DNA of 64,000 nt, taken from Fontisphaera persica (GTDB taxonomy: Bacteria > Verrucomicrobiota > Verrucomicrobiia > Limisphaerales > Fontisphaeraceae). Each line of letters begins with the position of its first letter. Position 1 is the first letter of the stretch. The stretch spans positions 62,001 to 126,000 of the forward strand of contig NZ_CP116615.1 of assembly GCF_024832785.1 (NCBI RefSeq). The letters run 5' to 3'. The translations under genes were made by a program, and so were the position numbers. This document shows, piece after piece, positions 7,131 to 15,581 of the stretch. The notes under the pieces are model-generated. The model was not told where the DNA came from, searched no databases, and worked only from the letters and a program-made list of their open reading frames with translations.

Positions 7131-9962
7131 TCACGTGCCGCAGGCGGCGAGCTGGAAGGCCAGTTGTTGGGCCACAGTGGGGGGAAGTGGCACGCGCTGA
7201 GCCAGTTTTTCCGTGGTGCGCGCATCCACTTGGAATTTTTCTCCCATGACGACGCTGAACCAGCGCTGGCGGTCCATGACGACGCGATACAGTTTTTCGT
7301 CCTGGGTTTCTGCGAGGAAAGGCAGATAGACCCGAATGGGCTGGCCGCACCGTTCGACTTTGGCTCCGATGCGGTCCACCCTGCCGGTGCGTTGTTCGAG
7401 GGTGCTTGGATTCCAGCAAAGGTCGTGGTGGATGACGTAACGGCAAAACCGGTGCAGGTCCACTCCTTCCGACATGACACTGCTGGCAATCAGGATTTCC
7501 GGAAAGAAAGGGCTGTTGAAGGCGAGCATGAGGGTCTGCCGGGTTTCAGGTCTTACCTTGCCATTAACGAGGCGCACGTTAGGAAGCAACTTCTCGGGAG
7601 GGGTGCCTTGTTGCTCATCGAGGCTGATGGTTTCCTGAACTTCACGGCCTGCAAGGTTGCCGGTTTGGATGCTATTGATGGCATTAAGATAACCCTCGCG
7701 TTCACTTTTGGCACAGCGCCGCTCCAGAAACTCAAAAAAACCCTCCAGCAAATCGCGCAGGCAGGCTCCGGAGCTGTCTTTGGTCGTAAAGGCCTGCTGC
7801 ACGGCAGCGGCGTCCGTTTTGCCGGGGGAGAGGGGAAAAAAGCGCACCAGAAAAGAAGGAGTGCGCAAAAAACGGCGGACGATTTCTTGCAGCGTAACTT
7901 TATAGCCCGCGAGGGCAGGATGCTCCTTCAGAATCCTGCTTAATTCCGCATCGCAGGCCTGGCGGAGAGGTGAGTTGGACTTGAAGAAACGCTGGCCAAG
8001 GAGTTCCAGCTTCATCATGGATTCTTGTGGTTTACACTGGAGTTTCTTGGCGGCCAGCGAGGTAATTTCTTCGGTCAACAAGTTGGAAATAACCTGGCGC
8101 AAGGCGCGTCCGGTGGCCAGGTAATGGCAGAAGACGACCACCTTTTCACCTTGGCGCCAGGCCTCCAGCACGCGCTGAGCGGTGGCTTTGACTTTGGGGT
8201 GAGTGGCCGAGTCGCGATGGTCCCGGAGAGGCAGGGTTTTGGTGAGTTGATCAAGATACCAACGAGCTACGGGGTCCACCTCCGCCGGGGAGGCAAGCGG
8301 CTCCTCATCGCCGTCCAGGCCTTCCCAGTGGGCGTGGCGGGTATGCAAAAAAGCTTCAAAACTGGAGGCCAACCCCTCCGCAAAAATGGGCCGTGACTCG
8401 GGCGTGCAGGCGGTGGCCCGGGCGGCCAGGAGGAAAGGCAGCAAGGCTTCGTTGGACACTTCAATGCCGGCTTCGGTATCCTCCGGGCAGTCATGGATAA
8501 TAGCTTTGCCGGGCAATAATTCCCGCCGTGGCAGCCCATTCCAGGTGCGTGACTTCAAGTGTCTAATGACCCACGGACGCAGGGATTGTTCAGCTTCGCG
8601 CATGCGCTCAAACGTGCGTCTAAAGCTTGCCAGGAGGTTTTCCACAACCGCTGGTTTATGGCTGGCAACCTGAATCTTTTCCCACCAAGCGACCACCTCG
8701 TGGAGGCCAAATTTTTCCTCGCCAATGACCAAATCCTCGGGGCGCAGATCCCCCCAGGTTTTGTCGAAATTGATGGCGGCAGCTTGTGCGGCATCGAGCT
8801 TTTGCCGCAGCTCGCGGAGCTGATGTTGAAAAGCTGCGCGGCTCATGGCGGGGCCATATGGAGGTTCCCAGGCAATGCCATCGAATCTCTCCAGGACTGA
8901 ACAAAGCTCATGATGGCCCAGTTGGAAGGGAGTGGCCGTGAGGAAAAGCATGCGCTCGAAAATGCCGCCCAGCACGCCGCGCCGGATCTCCTCGGCATCG
9001 AGTTCGGCATCTGGATTTTGGAACAGCCCGGCAAGCTGGGTGGAGGGATTCTTGAGATGGTGAGCCTCATCCAAAATCAGCAGCGGCAGCCGGAGTTGCA
9101 ATCGCTGCAGGCAGGCCCGCCACACTTGCTTGAGCGCATCGCCAAGAATGTGCCGGGCGCGCTCAATGCGTTCCTCGTAGTTGACCGAAAGACGCAGGGG
9201 GATGTTTTTCAATGCCTCATAAACGTGGGAAGTGTCGAAATCGTGGAGGACCTGAATGATTACCCTGGGCACAGGGTCATCATCCGTAAGGGGATTGGCA
9301 TCCCCTTCGGGGTCGATGCCATGTTCGTGCAAGACCGTAAGCCATTGTTCCGGAGGGTGGGATAGAAGGACTTGCCAAATATCGGCGGCTTTATTTTGCA
9401 CTCCTTGGAGGAACAATAGTCTGCCCAAGCAACGATATAGTCCCCGCTCCAGTTGCCTGCGTTGGTGGCGCCCCCGCAAGGCCCGTTGGATGACTGCCAG
9501 CTTAATCCAGGCATCAGCGCGGCCGTGGCCCAGACCCCGATGCATGGCCCCGTGGGTGAGAAATATGATGGAATGGCGGTGTTCTGGTGGATCATCCAGC
9601 AATTTAAGGAACTCCACGGCTGAATCTGCCGAGGCCGCCCGTACCTTGTGGCGAAGAGCGGCAGGCAAACACTCTTCCTGAAAAGTCCTGAAATCGGACG
9701 GCCACTTTTCCTTCAAGCTGGGCGGAACCATCACCACCACGGGCCGGCGTCTGGCATCCGACAGGGCCACTGAAGCAGCCACAGCCAGGGCCACGAAAGT
9801 TTTGCCCATGCCGACTTCATCGGCCAGCACCACGCCGGGCTGGTGGGCCAGCCGGTGAAGAATGGCCGCAGCGGTCTGTTGCTGTCGGCGGGCGTCGGTT
9901 TCCGTTATACGTCCCGGCACGTAAAGCCTGAGGTCCTTTGCCAAGGGATGCCAGGTGTTCAT
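7131..9962 (-). CDS. SNF2/RapA-like superfamily 2 helicase of a putative defence operon
   Basis: 943 residues. Walker A is ADEVGMGKTF (about residues 47-56). Walker B/motif II is LILDEAHHLKNP (near residue 297). Motif III is FLTATPFQLGHHEL (near 340). The C-terminal lobe has SSVMSEGVDLHRF and the motif VI string STLEQRTGRVDRIG (near 860), which is characteristic of Snf2/RapA-type translocases. About 450 residues separate the two lobes, a large insertion like that of DISARM DrmD or Dpd-type helicases. The start ATG overlaps the stop of the upstream PLD gene by four bases (ATGA), so the two are translationally coupled. Its expected role is ATP-driven translocation on nucleic acid with the PLD protein as the likely nuclease partner. 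No nuclease motif was seen in the helicase itself. Confidence 0.85.
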   Translation of the reverse strand: MNTWHPLAKDLRLYVPGRITETDARRQQQTAAAILHRLAHQPGVVLADEVGMGKTFVALAVAASVALSDARRRPVVVMVPPSLKEKWPSDFRTFQEECLPAALRHKVRAASADSAVEFLKLLDDPPEHRHSIIFLTHGAMHRGLGHGRADAWIKLAVIQRALRGRHQRRQLERGLYRCLGRLLFLQGVQNKAADIWQVLLSHPPEQWLTVLHEHGIDPEGDANPLTDDDPVPRVIIQVLHDFDTSHVYEALKNIPLRLSVNYEERIERARHILGDALKQVWRACLQRLQLRLPLLILDEAHHLKNPSTQLAGLFQNPDAELDAEEIRRGVLGGIFERMLFLTATPFQLGHHELCSVLERFDGIAWEPPYGPAMSRAAFQHQLRELRQKLDAAQAAAINFDKTWGDLRPEDLVIGEEKFGLHEVVAWWEKIQVASHKPAVVENLLASFRRTFERMREAEQSLRPWVIRHLKSRTWNGLPRRELLPGKAIIHDCPEDTEAGIEVSNEALLPFLLAARATACTPESRPIFAEGLASSFEAFLHTRHAHWEGLDGDEEPLASPAEVDPVARWYLDQLTKTLPLRDHRDSATHPKVKATAQRVLEAWRQGEKVVVFCHYLATGRALRQVISNLLTEEITSLAAKKLQCKPQESMMKLELLGQRFFKSNSPLRQACDAELSRILKEHPALAGYKVTLQEIVRRFLRTPSFLVRFFPLSPGKTDAAAVQQAFTTKDSSGACLRDLLEGFFEFLERRCAKSEREGYLNAINSIQTGNLAGREVQETISLDEQQGTPPEKLLPNVRLVNGKVRPETRQTLMLAFNSPFFPEILIASSVMSEGVDLHRFCRYVIHHDLCWNPSTLEQRTGRVDRIGAKVERCGQPIRVYLPFLAETQDEKLYRVVMDRQRWFSVVMGEKFQVDARTTEKLAQRVPLPPTVAQQLAFQLAACGT

Positions 9963-12046
9963 GGTGCATCCTCCGCCAGGGCGCGTTTGACGTAAGCCGC
10001 CAGCCTGGGGTGATCATTCAAAGCGGCCGCGTTGATCTGGGTGGAAATTTCCCGGATAATCTCCTGCAACGCCTCCCGGATACGTTCGGCCGGCAGGCAG
10101 CCGGGCGTTGTTTGAGGCTGAACGCGCTTGAGTTCAAGACACAACTCAGCCAGGAGGAAGCAGCGCTCCGGTTCGGAGCGTGCTTCCTGGCTGATGGCTT
10201 TGGCGAGAGCCAGGACGCCAATGGGGCCGTGCAGGCGCCAGGTGAGGGCCGCTTCCGAAGCCACCGGCATTTGCAATCGGCGACGCAGGGCCGTCAAGGC
10301 GTTGGAGACTCTTCGGGTGCGCTGCAAAAGAAAGGAGGACGTGTTGACCCGGCGGTGGGGGTCAAGGGCCGTTTCCGTGGTTATCGTGGAAGATTTTTGC
10401 GAGCGTCGCAACCAGCGATGGAGCACCTGATGCAGCGGCCTGGCGGAGCTTAAAATCTCCATCAGGACCTCCAGAGGCAGGTTGTTTAATTCAGGTGGAG
10501 GAGGTAATGCCGTGCTGGCAATGATATTCACCGGCCAGTATGCGCCATAATGGCAACCCTGCCAGGTTACGCGGAAATAGGAAGGGGGGCGTTCGCGGGG
10601 CCAGCGGAGGCGGAAAGTCAGGGGGTTTCCCTGGGCATTCCAGTGGCTGGCATCGGTAAAACGCTCCTGGTCATCTTCTGCAAATAATTTCCAGCCAGCG
10701 GGAGGAGTGTTGGTGAAAGCGAATTCAACATAAAGATGCTGTTGTTCATCCAAGCCGACATTGGCATGGCCAAAGGCGGGGGGCAGCAAATCAAATTCTG
10801 CCGGGGCGGTGTCTTCCTGCTCGTCCTCCTGCGGTTGAAAACGAAGGGTCCAGTCGTGGGGAAATTCCTCCACCGGCAGACAGGCGTGTTGCCATGCCCG
10901 GTCCGCGCGAGGGTTTTGTTGGTAATCCACCAGGTACGCGAGATTGGCCTCGAGATTACGGGTTTTATCGAGACCGTAACCTGGCGAGGTGAAATTGCTG
11001 GAGCCAATCATGTAGCACAACCATCGGTTGCTGCGCAGCCACAGGGATTTGGCATGAATAGGGCGTCCTTCTTCAGGAAAATCGTCGGGAGCCGGTTTCA
11101 ACCAGCCAAAACATATCTTAACGCGGTTTTTGTCGTCCGGCGGCACTTTGGCCAGGGCCGCCGGGGCGTGAACCAGCGCGGCCCGCTCTCCTGGAATTTC
11201 TTCTGCAGTCACATCATACTGCACGTAAACTTTGCCCCGCTGCTTTAAGAATTTCAGGAGAGTCTTGGCTGGCCGGTTGCACGCATGGGGCGGGTCAAAG
11301 AAGGGACTCAACACATAAGCCTCATCCGGGGGAGGATGGCCGGTCCAAAGTTTTCCTAGTTGTGTAAAAACATCATCCCGGTTGGGACCGGTTAGCACAG
11401 CATAAACACGGGGGATGCCCCACGAGCGGGGGTATTCCTTGATGCCCCATTCCCGGGTCATGGATTTGACTCGCTCAAGGAACACGCGCCAGCGGGACAC
11501 GGCCGGACTATCGCTACCGCCGGGTGGATTGGCGGTGGAAACAGCTTCGTCCAGAAATAGTAGGAAATCATCCAGCACGGGCAGGGGTATCTGACTTTCG
11601 GGATGGTAGTCGAGCACGCCAAAAATCTCATGATTACGACGATAGCCATCCTCGGTCAAATTGGCTGAGGCCACAATGAGGCGGGCATGGCGGCTCCAGA
11701 GCAGCAGGGACACCTTGGCGTGAAGAATGGCAGAGCCGGACAATCGGGCTGGCAGAAGGTCCCAGCGCAGGTTGCGGGTGCCTTTGGCATGGTGCTGGTC
11801 CACCAGGACGGCAGCGCAAAGGAGCTGAGCAATTTTTTCCTCGCGCTCTACCAGATAAGCTGCGCCATCCTCGCTGGCATTGCTCTCCAGGTGAACAAAA
11901 CGGGCCAGACATTCTTCCTCAAACAAGACGGGCGAGAAGGTGAAAGTGGTGGCAACACAGCCAATGGCATCGCCGGCCTCCTCCGGAGGCACCCAGGCAT
12001 CCAATATTTTGGCGCGGCCGGGCAGGGCTGGTCTGGGTTTGCTCAT
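9959..12046 (-). CDS. Phospholipase D-fold protein (putative nuclease) of the defence operon
   Basis: About 695 residues with two PLD half-sites. The first is HAKVSLLLWSRHARLIVASA followed by NLTEDGYRRN. The second is HAKSLWLRSN, with IGSSNFTSPGYG downstream. Each has HxK plus the S-x-N element; the aspartate of canonical HxKx4D is not kept. Such paired sites form one active centre in BfiI/NucC-unrelated PLD nucleases and in helicase-associated PLD proteins such as DrmC and DpdK. The C-terminal 200 residues are helical with no recognised domain. The start at 12046 lies two bases after the stop of the upstream gene; the frame also opens at 12082, which would overlap that gene by 34 bases. The stop overlaps the helicase ATG. 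Nuclease activity is inferred from the fold. Confidence 0.78.
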   Translation of the reverse strand: MSKPRPALPGRAKILDAWVPPEEAGDAIGCVATTFTFSPVLFEEECLARFVHLESNASEDGAAYLVEREEKIAQLLCAAVLVDQHHAKGTRNLRWDLLPARLSGSAILHAKVSLLLWSRHARLIVASANLTEDGYRRNHEIFGVLDYHPESQIPLPVLDDFLLFLDEAVSTANPPGGSDSPAVSRWRVFLERVKSMTREWGIKEYPRSWGIPRVYAVLTGPNRDDVFTQLGKLWTGHPPPDEAYVLSPFFDPPHACNRPAKTLLKFLKQRGKVYVQYDVTAEEIPGERAALVHAPAALAKVPPDDKNRVKICFGWLKPAPDDFPEEGRPIHAKSLWLRSNRWLCYMIGSSNFTSPGYGLDKTRNLEANLAYLVDYQQNPRADRAWQHACLPVEEFPHDWTLRFQPQEDEQEDTAPAEFDLLPPAFGHANVGLDEQQHLYVEFAFTNTPPAGWKLFAEDDQERFTDASHWNAQGNPLTFRLRWPRERPPSYFRVTWQGCHYGAYWPVNIIASTALPPPPELNNLPLEVLMEILSSARPLHQVLHRWLRRSQKSSTITTETALDPHRRVNTSSFLLQRTRRVSNALTALRRRLQMPVASEAALTWRLHGPIGVLALAKAISQEARSEPERCFLLAELCLELKRVQPQTTPGCLPAERIREALQEIIREISTQINAAALNDHPRLAAYVKRALAEDAP

Positions 12047-12048
12047 GG

Positions 12049-13416
12049 TTAAAGCAAATGAAGATCGTGAGCGAACTGCCACAGTGAGCGGGCCCGATAA
12101 TAATGAACGTATTCCTGGCTGTCCTGGGCATGTTCATCCGTCCGGTACTCCGGACGGATGATGAAAGTACCGTCGTCGAACCGTTCAAACCATGGATTTT
12201 TGCCATGGGGTGGCTTCAACCGCTGGGTTTGACGGTGATGCTCCATCAGGCGCTCGACCCATTCACTCACCGTGCTGGATTCGCCCAGCCTCCCAAAGGC
12301 ATCCCGGAACCGAGCTGCCTGGTCCACTGGCTCTAAAAGCGACATGACCTCAGTAAAAGACGCGGGCACTATGCGCGCGGCGCGCTGGACGGCTGGCAAA
12401 GCTGCGAGCGATTTGACCGAGACTTTTTTCGCGCCTTGGCGGGTAAGCTCGCACAGACAGTCTTGAAAGGCGTCCTGGCAGAGCCGGCAGAATGCCTCGT
12501 AAGCAAGAATGGCCTCCAGCAGTTGGCGCAGGCCCGGGCTGGCCCTTGATTTTAAAGCTTGATGCAGTTCTTTTTCTGAACCGGTTTTTTCCCAAATCTC
12601 CTGGCCGAAGGAGGAAATAAGAAACTCCAGGTACTCACCGCGAAATCCGTGGTCATCGCGCAGCAGCGCGTCGGATATAAAACGGGCTTCTTTCATCCCT
12701 GCGTCATAAGGCGAAAGATGCCGGGAGAAAAATTCCCAGCCGGCCCACGTGGGGCTGCGTGCGGTGGCCCCTTTTTTCAATCCGGCGTCCAAGGCCTCCT
12801 TAAGCTGGGCCAGGAAGGCTTGACCGGGTCCAGCTTCCGTTCCCACGAAGCCTTCCAGGTGTTGTTCTTTGCTCCAAACCAGCAAGAGTTCATAGCCCAC
12901 TTCCCCCAGGCGGTCCCCTTGGGCCACGCCGAGGGTCCGGGCAAGCTGGCGATAAACTCCGTGAAAACCAAAAATGCTCGGGGTTTTCAAATACCTTTTG
13001 GACGAAAGCGGCACCCCCTCGGAAATAGCTTTGGCCGCCTTCTGATTGCCCGGAATACCAATATGTTTCTCTTTATCCAGGGTGCGCACTAGGCCTTCCA
13101 CCACGTACCACTCAAAAACCAGCCAGGGCGGGCTGAGGCGGTCTGCCGCGAGTGCCTCTTCGTCATAATCCTGGCATACCACCAAGGAAACAGCCATGGC
13201 GGTAAGGAAGCGCGGATGACGCTGGCGCTCGCGCACCCCCGGAGCCAGGCGCACGGCCAAAGCATCGGCCAAGGCTTCCGTTCCCAGGGGGTCAATGCCG
13301 CCTTCGCCCATTTCAACTGGATCTTTTTCGGTCAAGAATGGCCCAATGACATCCTTTTCCATTTTCTGGCAAACAGCGCTATTTGGTGCTTTTTGCTGAT
13401 AGATGCTAAAAAGCAT
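12049..13416 (-). CDS. Uncharacterised first gene of the helicase/PLD operon
   Basis: Up to 455 residues, mostly helical, soluble, with no signal peptide and no known catalytic motif that I can see. The segment GGIDPLGTEALADALAVRLA followed by PGVRERQRHPRFLTAMAVS resembles the opening of proteins seen as companions of SNF2-helicase/PLD pairs (a DUF6361-like feel, low confidence). A cysteine-containing stretch YEAFCRLCQDAFQDCLCEL (about residues 300-320) might bind metal. The C-terminus is polar and basic. Candidate starts are 13416 (longest), 13362 (MEKDVIGP) and 13311 (MGEGGIDPLG). None has a clear ribosome-binding site, and the 13416 ATG sits inside an inverted repeat, which favours a downstream start. 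Its position first in a compact three-gene unit suggests a sensor or complex-assembly role (inference). Confidence 0.7.
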   Translation of the reverse strand: MLFSIYQQKAPNSAVCQKMEKDVIGPFLTEKDPVEMGEGGIDPLGTEALADALAVRLAPGVRERQRHPRFLTAMAVSLVVCQDYDEEALAADRLSPPWLVFEWYVVEGLVRTLDKEKHIGIPGNQKAAKAISEGVPLSSKRYLKTPSIFGFHGVYRQLARTLGVAQGDRLGEVGYELLLVWSKEQHLEGFVGTEAGPGQAFLAQLKEALDAGLKKGATARSPTWAGWEFFSRHLSPYDAGMKEARFISDALLRDDHGFRGEYLEFLISSFGQEIWEKTGSEKELHQALKSRASPGLRQLLEAILAYEAFCRLCQDAFQDCLCELTRQGAKKVSVKSLAALPAVQRAARIVPASFTEVMSLLEPVDQAARFRDAFGRLGESSTVSEWVERLMEHHRQTQRLKPPHGKNPWFERFDDGTFIIRPEYRTDEHAQDSQEYVHYYRARSLWQFAHDLHLL

Positions 13417-13417
13417 C
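13402..13417. promoter_or_regulatory. Perfect inverted repeat upstream of or at the start of the defence operon
   Basis: GATGCTAAAAAGCATC is a six-base perfect stem with a four-A centre, lying between the K+ channel stop (13450) and the first defence gene. It has no T-run, so it is not an intrinsic terminator on either strand. Its place at the head of the operon suits an operator for a small dimeric regulator, but no regulator gene is adjacent. A variant, ATGCTAAAAAATTAGCAT, occurs at 33451-33468 ahead of the moxR operon. Confidence 0.35.
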
Positions 13418-13449
13418 CATGTGTTACCGTTTGTTGTAAATCACAAAAA

Positions 13450-14208
13450 CTACTTCGGGGGTTGGTGGTGTTGAATGACAAGGCGAAGTGCATCAATTTT
13501 TTTCTCCATTTCCTGCAAGCGAGCGGTGAGTTCATCGGGTGAGGGAGGCGCGGATTCGTTGCTGCCCAGGAGGAGGGAGGCGATGAGGCCGCTGAGGCCG
13601 GCGAACATGCCGACGCCGCAAATCATGAGGAGGACGCCAACAAGGCGGCCCTCGGTGGTCACGGGGTATTTGTCGCCATAGCCGACGGTGGTGGCGGTGG
13701 TGACGCTCCACCAGAGGGCATCTTCGGCGGTTTGGATGTTACTCTGGGGCTGGCGCTCGCACACGAGGATGGCCACGGAGGAGAAGGTGATGAGGAGGAA
13801 GGCCATGAGGCCCAGGGAGGCGGCGCCGCCCTGTCGTTTGTTTTGAAAGATGAGCAGGAAGATGCGGTGCAGGGAGCGGATGCCACGCAGGAGGCGGATA
13901 ACACGCAGCACGCGGATGAGGCGGCCCCAGCGGAGGGCGTCCACGTTGGGGATGCAGGCCAGCAAGTCAATCCAGCCCCATTTCATGAAGTCGCGTTTGG
14001 ATTCTGCACGGTGCAGGCGGACGAGAAAGTCCACCAGCAGGACGCCGCAAACGATTGTGTCCATGGTCTGGATGACCTGGCTAACTTCGGGGGGCAGGGT
14101 GAGGAGGGTGTCGGCGGCGAGGGCAGCCAGGAGAACGAGGCTAAGGAGGAGGATGGCCAGTTGGAAGGGGCCGATTTGGGTGTCAATCTGGGTTTGTTTG
14201 TTTTGCAT
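13450..14208 (-). CDS. Voltage-gated potassium channel
   Basis: A 252-residue six-transmembrane channel. S1 is near residues 14-34. The S4 voltage sensor is RWGRLIRVLRVIRLLRGIR (about 95-115) with regularly spaced arginines. The pore helix leads to the selectivity filter TVGYGDKYPVT (about 180-190), followed by S6 (VGVLLMICGVGMFAGLSGLI). The C-terminus (last 35 residues, LTARLQEMEKKIDALRLVIQ) is a short coiled coil that would tetramerise. It conducts K+ across the inner membrane in response to voltage. It precedes the helicase/PLD operon on the same strand, 33 to 138 bases upstream depending on the start used, so read-through into that operon is possible. Confidence 0.9.
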   Translation of the reverse strand: MQNKQTQIDTQIGPFQLAILLLSLVLLAALAADTLLTLPPEVSQVIQTMDTIVCGVLLVDFLVRLHRAESKRDFMKWGWIDLLACIPNVDALRWGRLIRVLRVIRLLRGIRSLHRIFLLIFQNKRQGGAASLGLMAFLLITFSSVAILVCERQPQSNIQTAEDALWWSVTTATTVGYGDKYPVTTEGRLVGVLLMICGVGMFAGLSGLIASLLLGSNESAPPSPDELTARLQEMEKKIDALRLVIQHHQPPK

Positions 14209-14329
14209 GGGGGTGTTTTAGCAAAAGGGCAGGGGTTTTGCACGCGGGAGGCGATATTGGCTTCGTGGTGCCGGGGCGGCATGAGCACTCGTCTCGAGGT
14301 TCAGGGGGATAGGGAGGGGTTGATTACAT

Positions 14330-14360
14330 AAAAAAAGGCCCCTGCGGTGAGGCAGGGGCC
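14330..14360 (-). terminator. Rho-independent terminator after the Gfo/Idh/MocA gene
   Basis: On the minus strand, a nine-base GC-rich stem GGCCCCTGC/GCAGGGGCC (14337-14345 with 14352-14360, six-base loop) is followed by a run of T (A's at 14330-14336 on the plus strand). It lies 33 bases after the stop of the oxidoreductase gene and separates it from the K+ channel gene. This is the clearest intrinsic terminator in the window. Confidence 0.9.
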
Positions 14361-14393
14361 GGGAAGCCGTCGGCACAAGGCCGGGCGATGGGT

Positions 14394-15581
14394 TTAGATT
14401 TTCTTGGGCATTTTGACCCACGCGCCTTTCTTGGACGCGCTCTTGACAGCGGTCTCGATGAAGGCGAGGCCCATCCAGCCGTCTTCGATGTTGGCGTATT
14501 TGCTGCCGTCAATGGTGACTTTGCCGGTGGCTTTCCACTTGCGGATGTCGGCTTCGAAGCAGCGGTGTAGCCGGGCGAAGGCATCGTGGAAGGCCTCGGG
14601 GTGCCCCGGTGGGATGGTGACTTCGTCGAGCAATTCTTTGGGCACGTCCTTGAGGAAGCCGTCGTTGGGCACTACGCAGCCACGCCAGTAAACGCGGTCG
14701 GGCTGGCCCATGAGGCTGATGGTGAGGCTTTCGGGTTCTTCCTGGCGCCAACGGAGGGAGCCTTTGGTGCCGTTGATGCTGATGCCCAAATCGTTCTTGT
14801 GGCCGATGCAAATTTGGGAGGCCCGCACGAGGGCGCGCGCGCCATTGTTCAAACGGCAGTACGTGGTGAAGTGGTCGTCCAACTGGCGGCCGGGCACAAA
14901 AGTTTCGAGCTGGGCCGAGACTTCGGTGACCTCCAGGCCGGTGATGTAGCGGAGCTGCATGAGGGCGTGGGTGCCGATGTCACCGCCGCAGCCGGAGGCG
15001 CCGGCGAGCTTGGGATTGACGCGCCAGGAGGCCTGTTGCTGGCCGGTGTCTTCGAGCTTGGTGGCGAGCCAGCCTTGGATGTAGTAGCTGTCCACCCAGC
15101 GGATTTCGCCCAGCAAGCCGCTGCGCACAATCCAGCGGGCGAAGCGGCTGGTCCAGTGGCCCAGGTAGGTGTGTGCCACGCCAAAGGGCACGCCGGTCTT
15201 GCGCTGCATCTTGACCAGTTCAGTGGCCTGCTTGAGGTTGACGGTCAGGGGTTTTTCGCAGAAGACGGGGATGCCCGCCTTCATGGCCTTCATGGCGGGG
15301 TCAAAGTGGACGTGGTTGGGAGTGACGATGAGCACGTAGTCCAAGCGTTCGTCTTCGGGCAGCTTGGCCTGTTCGGCAATCATTTCATCGTAGGAGCCGT
15401 AACCTTTGATGGGGTAGGGCCATTTCTCGGCTTCTTCGAGCGCGATTTTGGGGTCCGGGAACAAGGCGCCGGCCACCACGCGGCGGGTGCCGTCCATGTG
15501 AATGGCCTTTTGATGGGGATGCACGATGAATGCGCCTTTGCCGCCGCCAATCAATCCGACTTTCAATGGTTTCTGTGACAT
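14394..15581 (-). CDS. Gfo/Idh/MocA-family oxidoreductase
   Basis: 395 residues from the ATG at 15581, which opens directly on MSQKPLKVGLIGGGKGAFIV. This is the NAD(P)-binding Rossmann domain with GGGKGAF. The conserved CEKPLTVNLKQA (about residues 101-112) is the hallmark EKP motif of the family, and the C-terminal alpha/beta domain carries SGCGGDIGTHALMQL with the usual DxxxH-like active-site element (about 210-220). Members oxidise or isomerise sugars, inositols or sugar acids with NAD(P). The frame is open 26 codons further upstream without family similarity. Substrate is unknown. No partner gene is adjacent; the gene stands alone with its own terminator. Confidence 0.88.
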   Translation of the reverse strand: MSQKPLKVGLIGGGKGAFIVHPHQKAIHMDGTRRVVAGALFPDPKIALEEAEKWPYPIKGYGSYDEMIAEQAKLPEDERLDYVLIVTPNHVHFDPAMKAMKAGIPVFCEKPLTVNLKQATELVKMQRKTGVPFGVAHTYLGHWTSRFARWIVRSGLLGEIRWVDSYYIQGWLATKLEDTGQQQASWRVNPKLAGASGCGGDIGTHALMQLRYITGLEVTEVSAQLETFVPGRQLDDHFTTYCRLNNGARALVRASQICIGHKNDLGISINGTKGSLRWRQEEPESLTISLMGQPDRVYWRGCVVPNDGFLKDVPKELLDEVTIPPGHPEAFHDAFARLHRCFEADIRKWKATGKVTIDGSKYANIEDGWMGLAFIETAVKSASKKGAWVKMPKKI

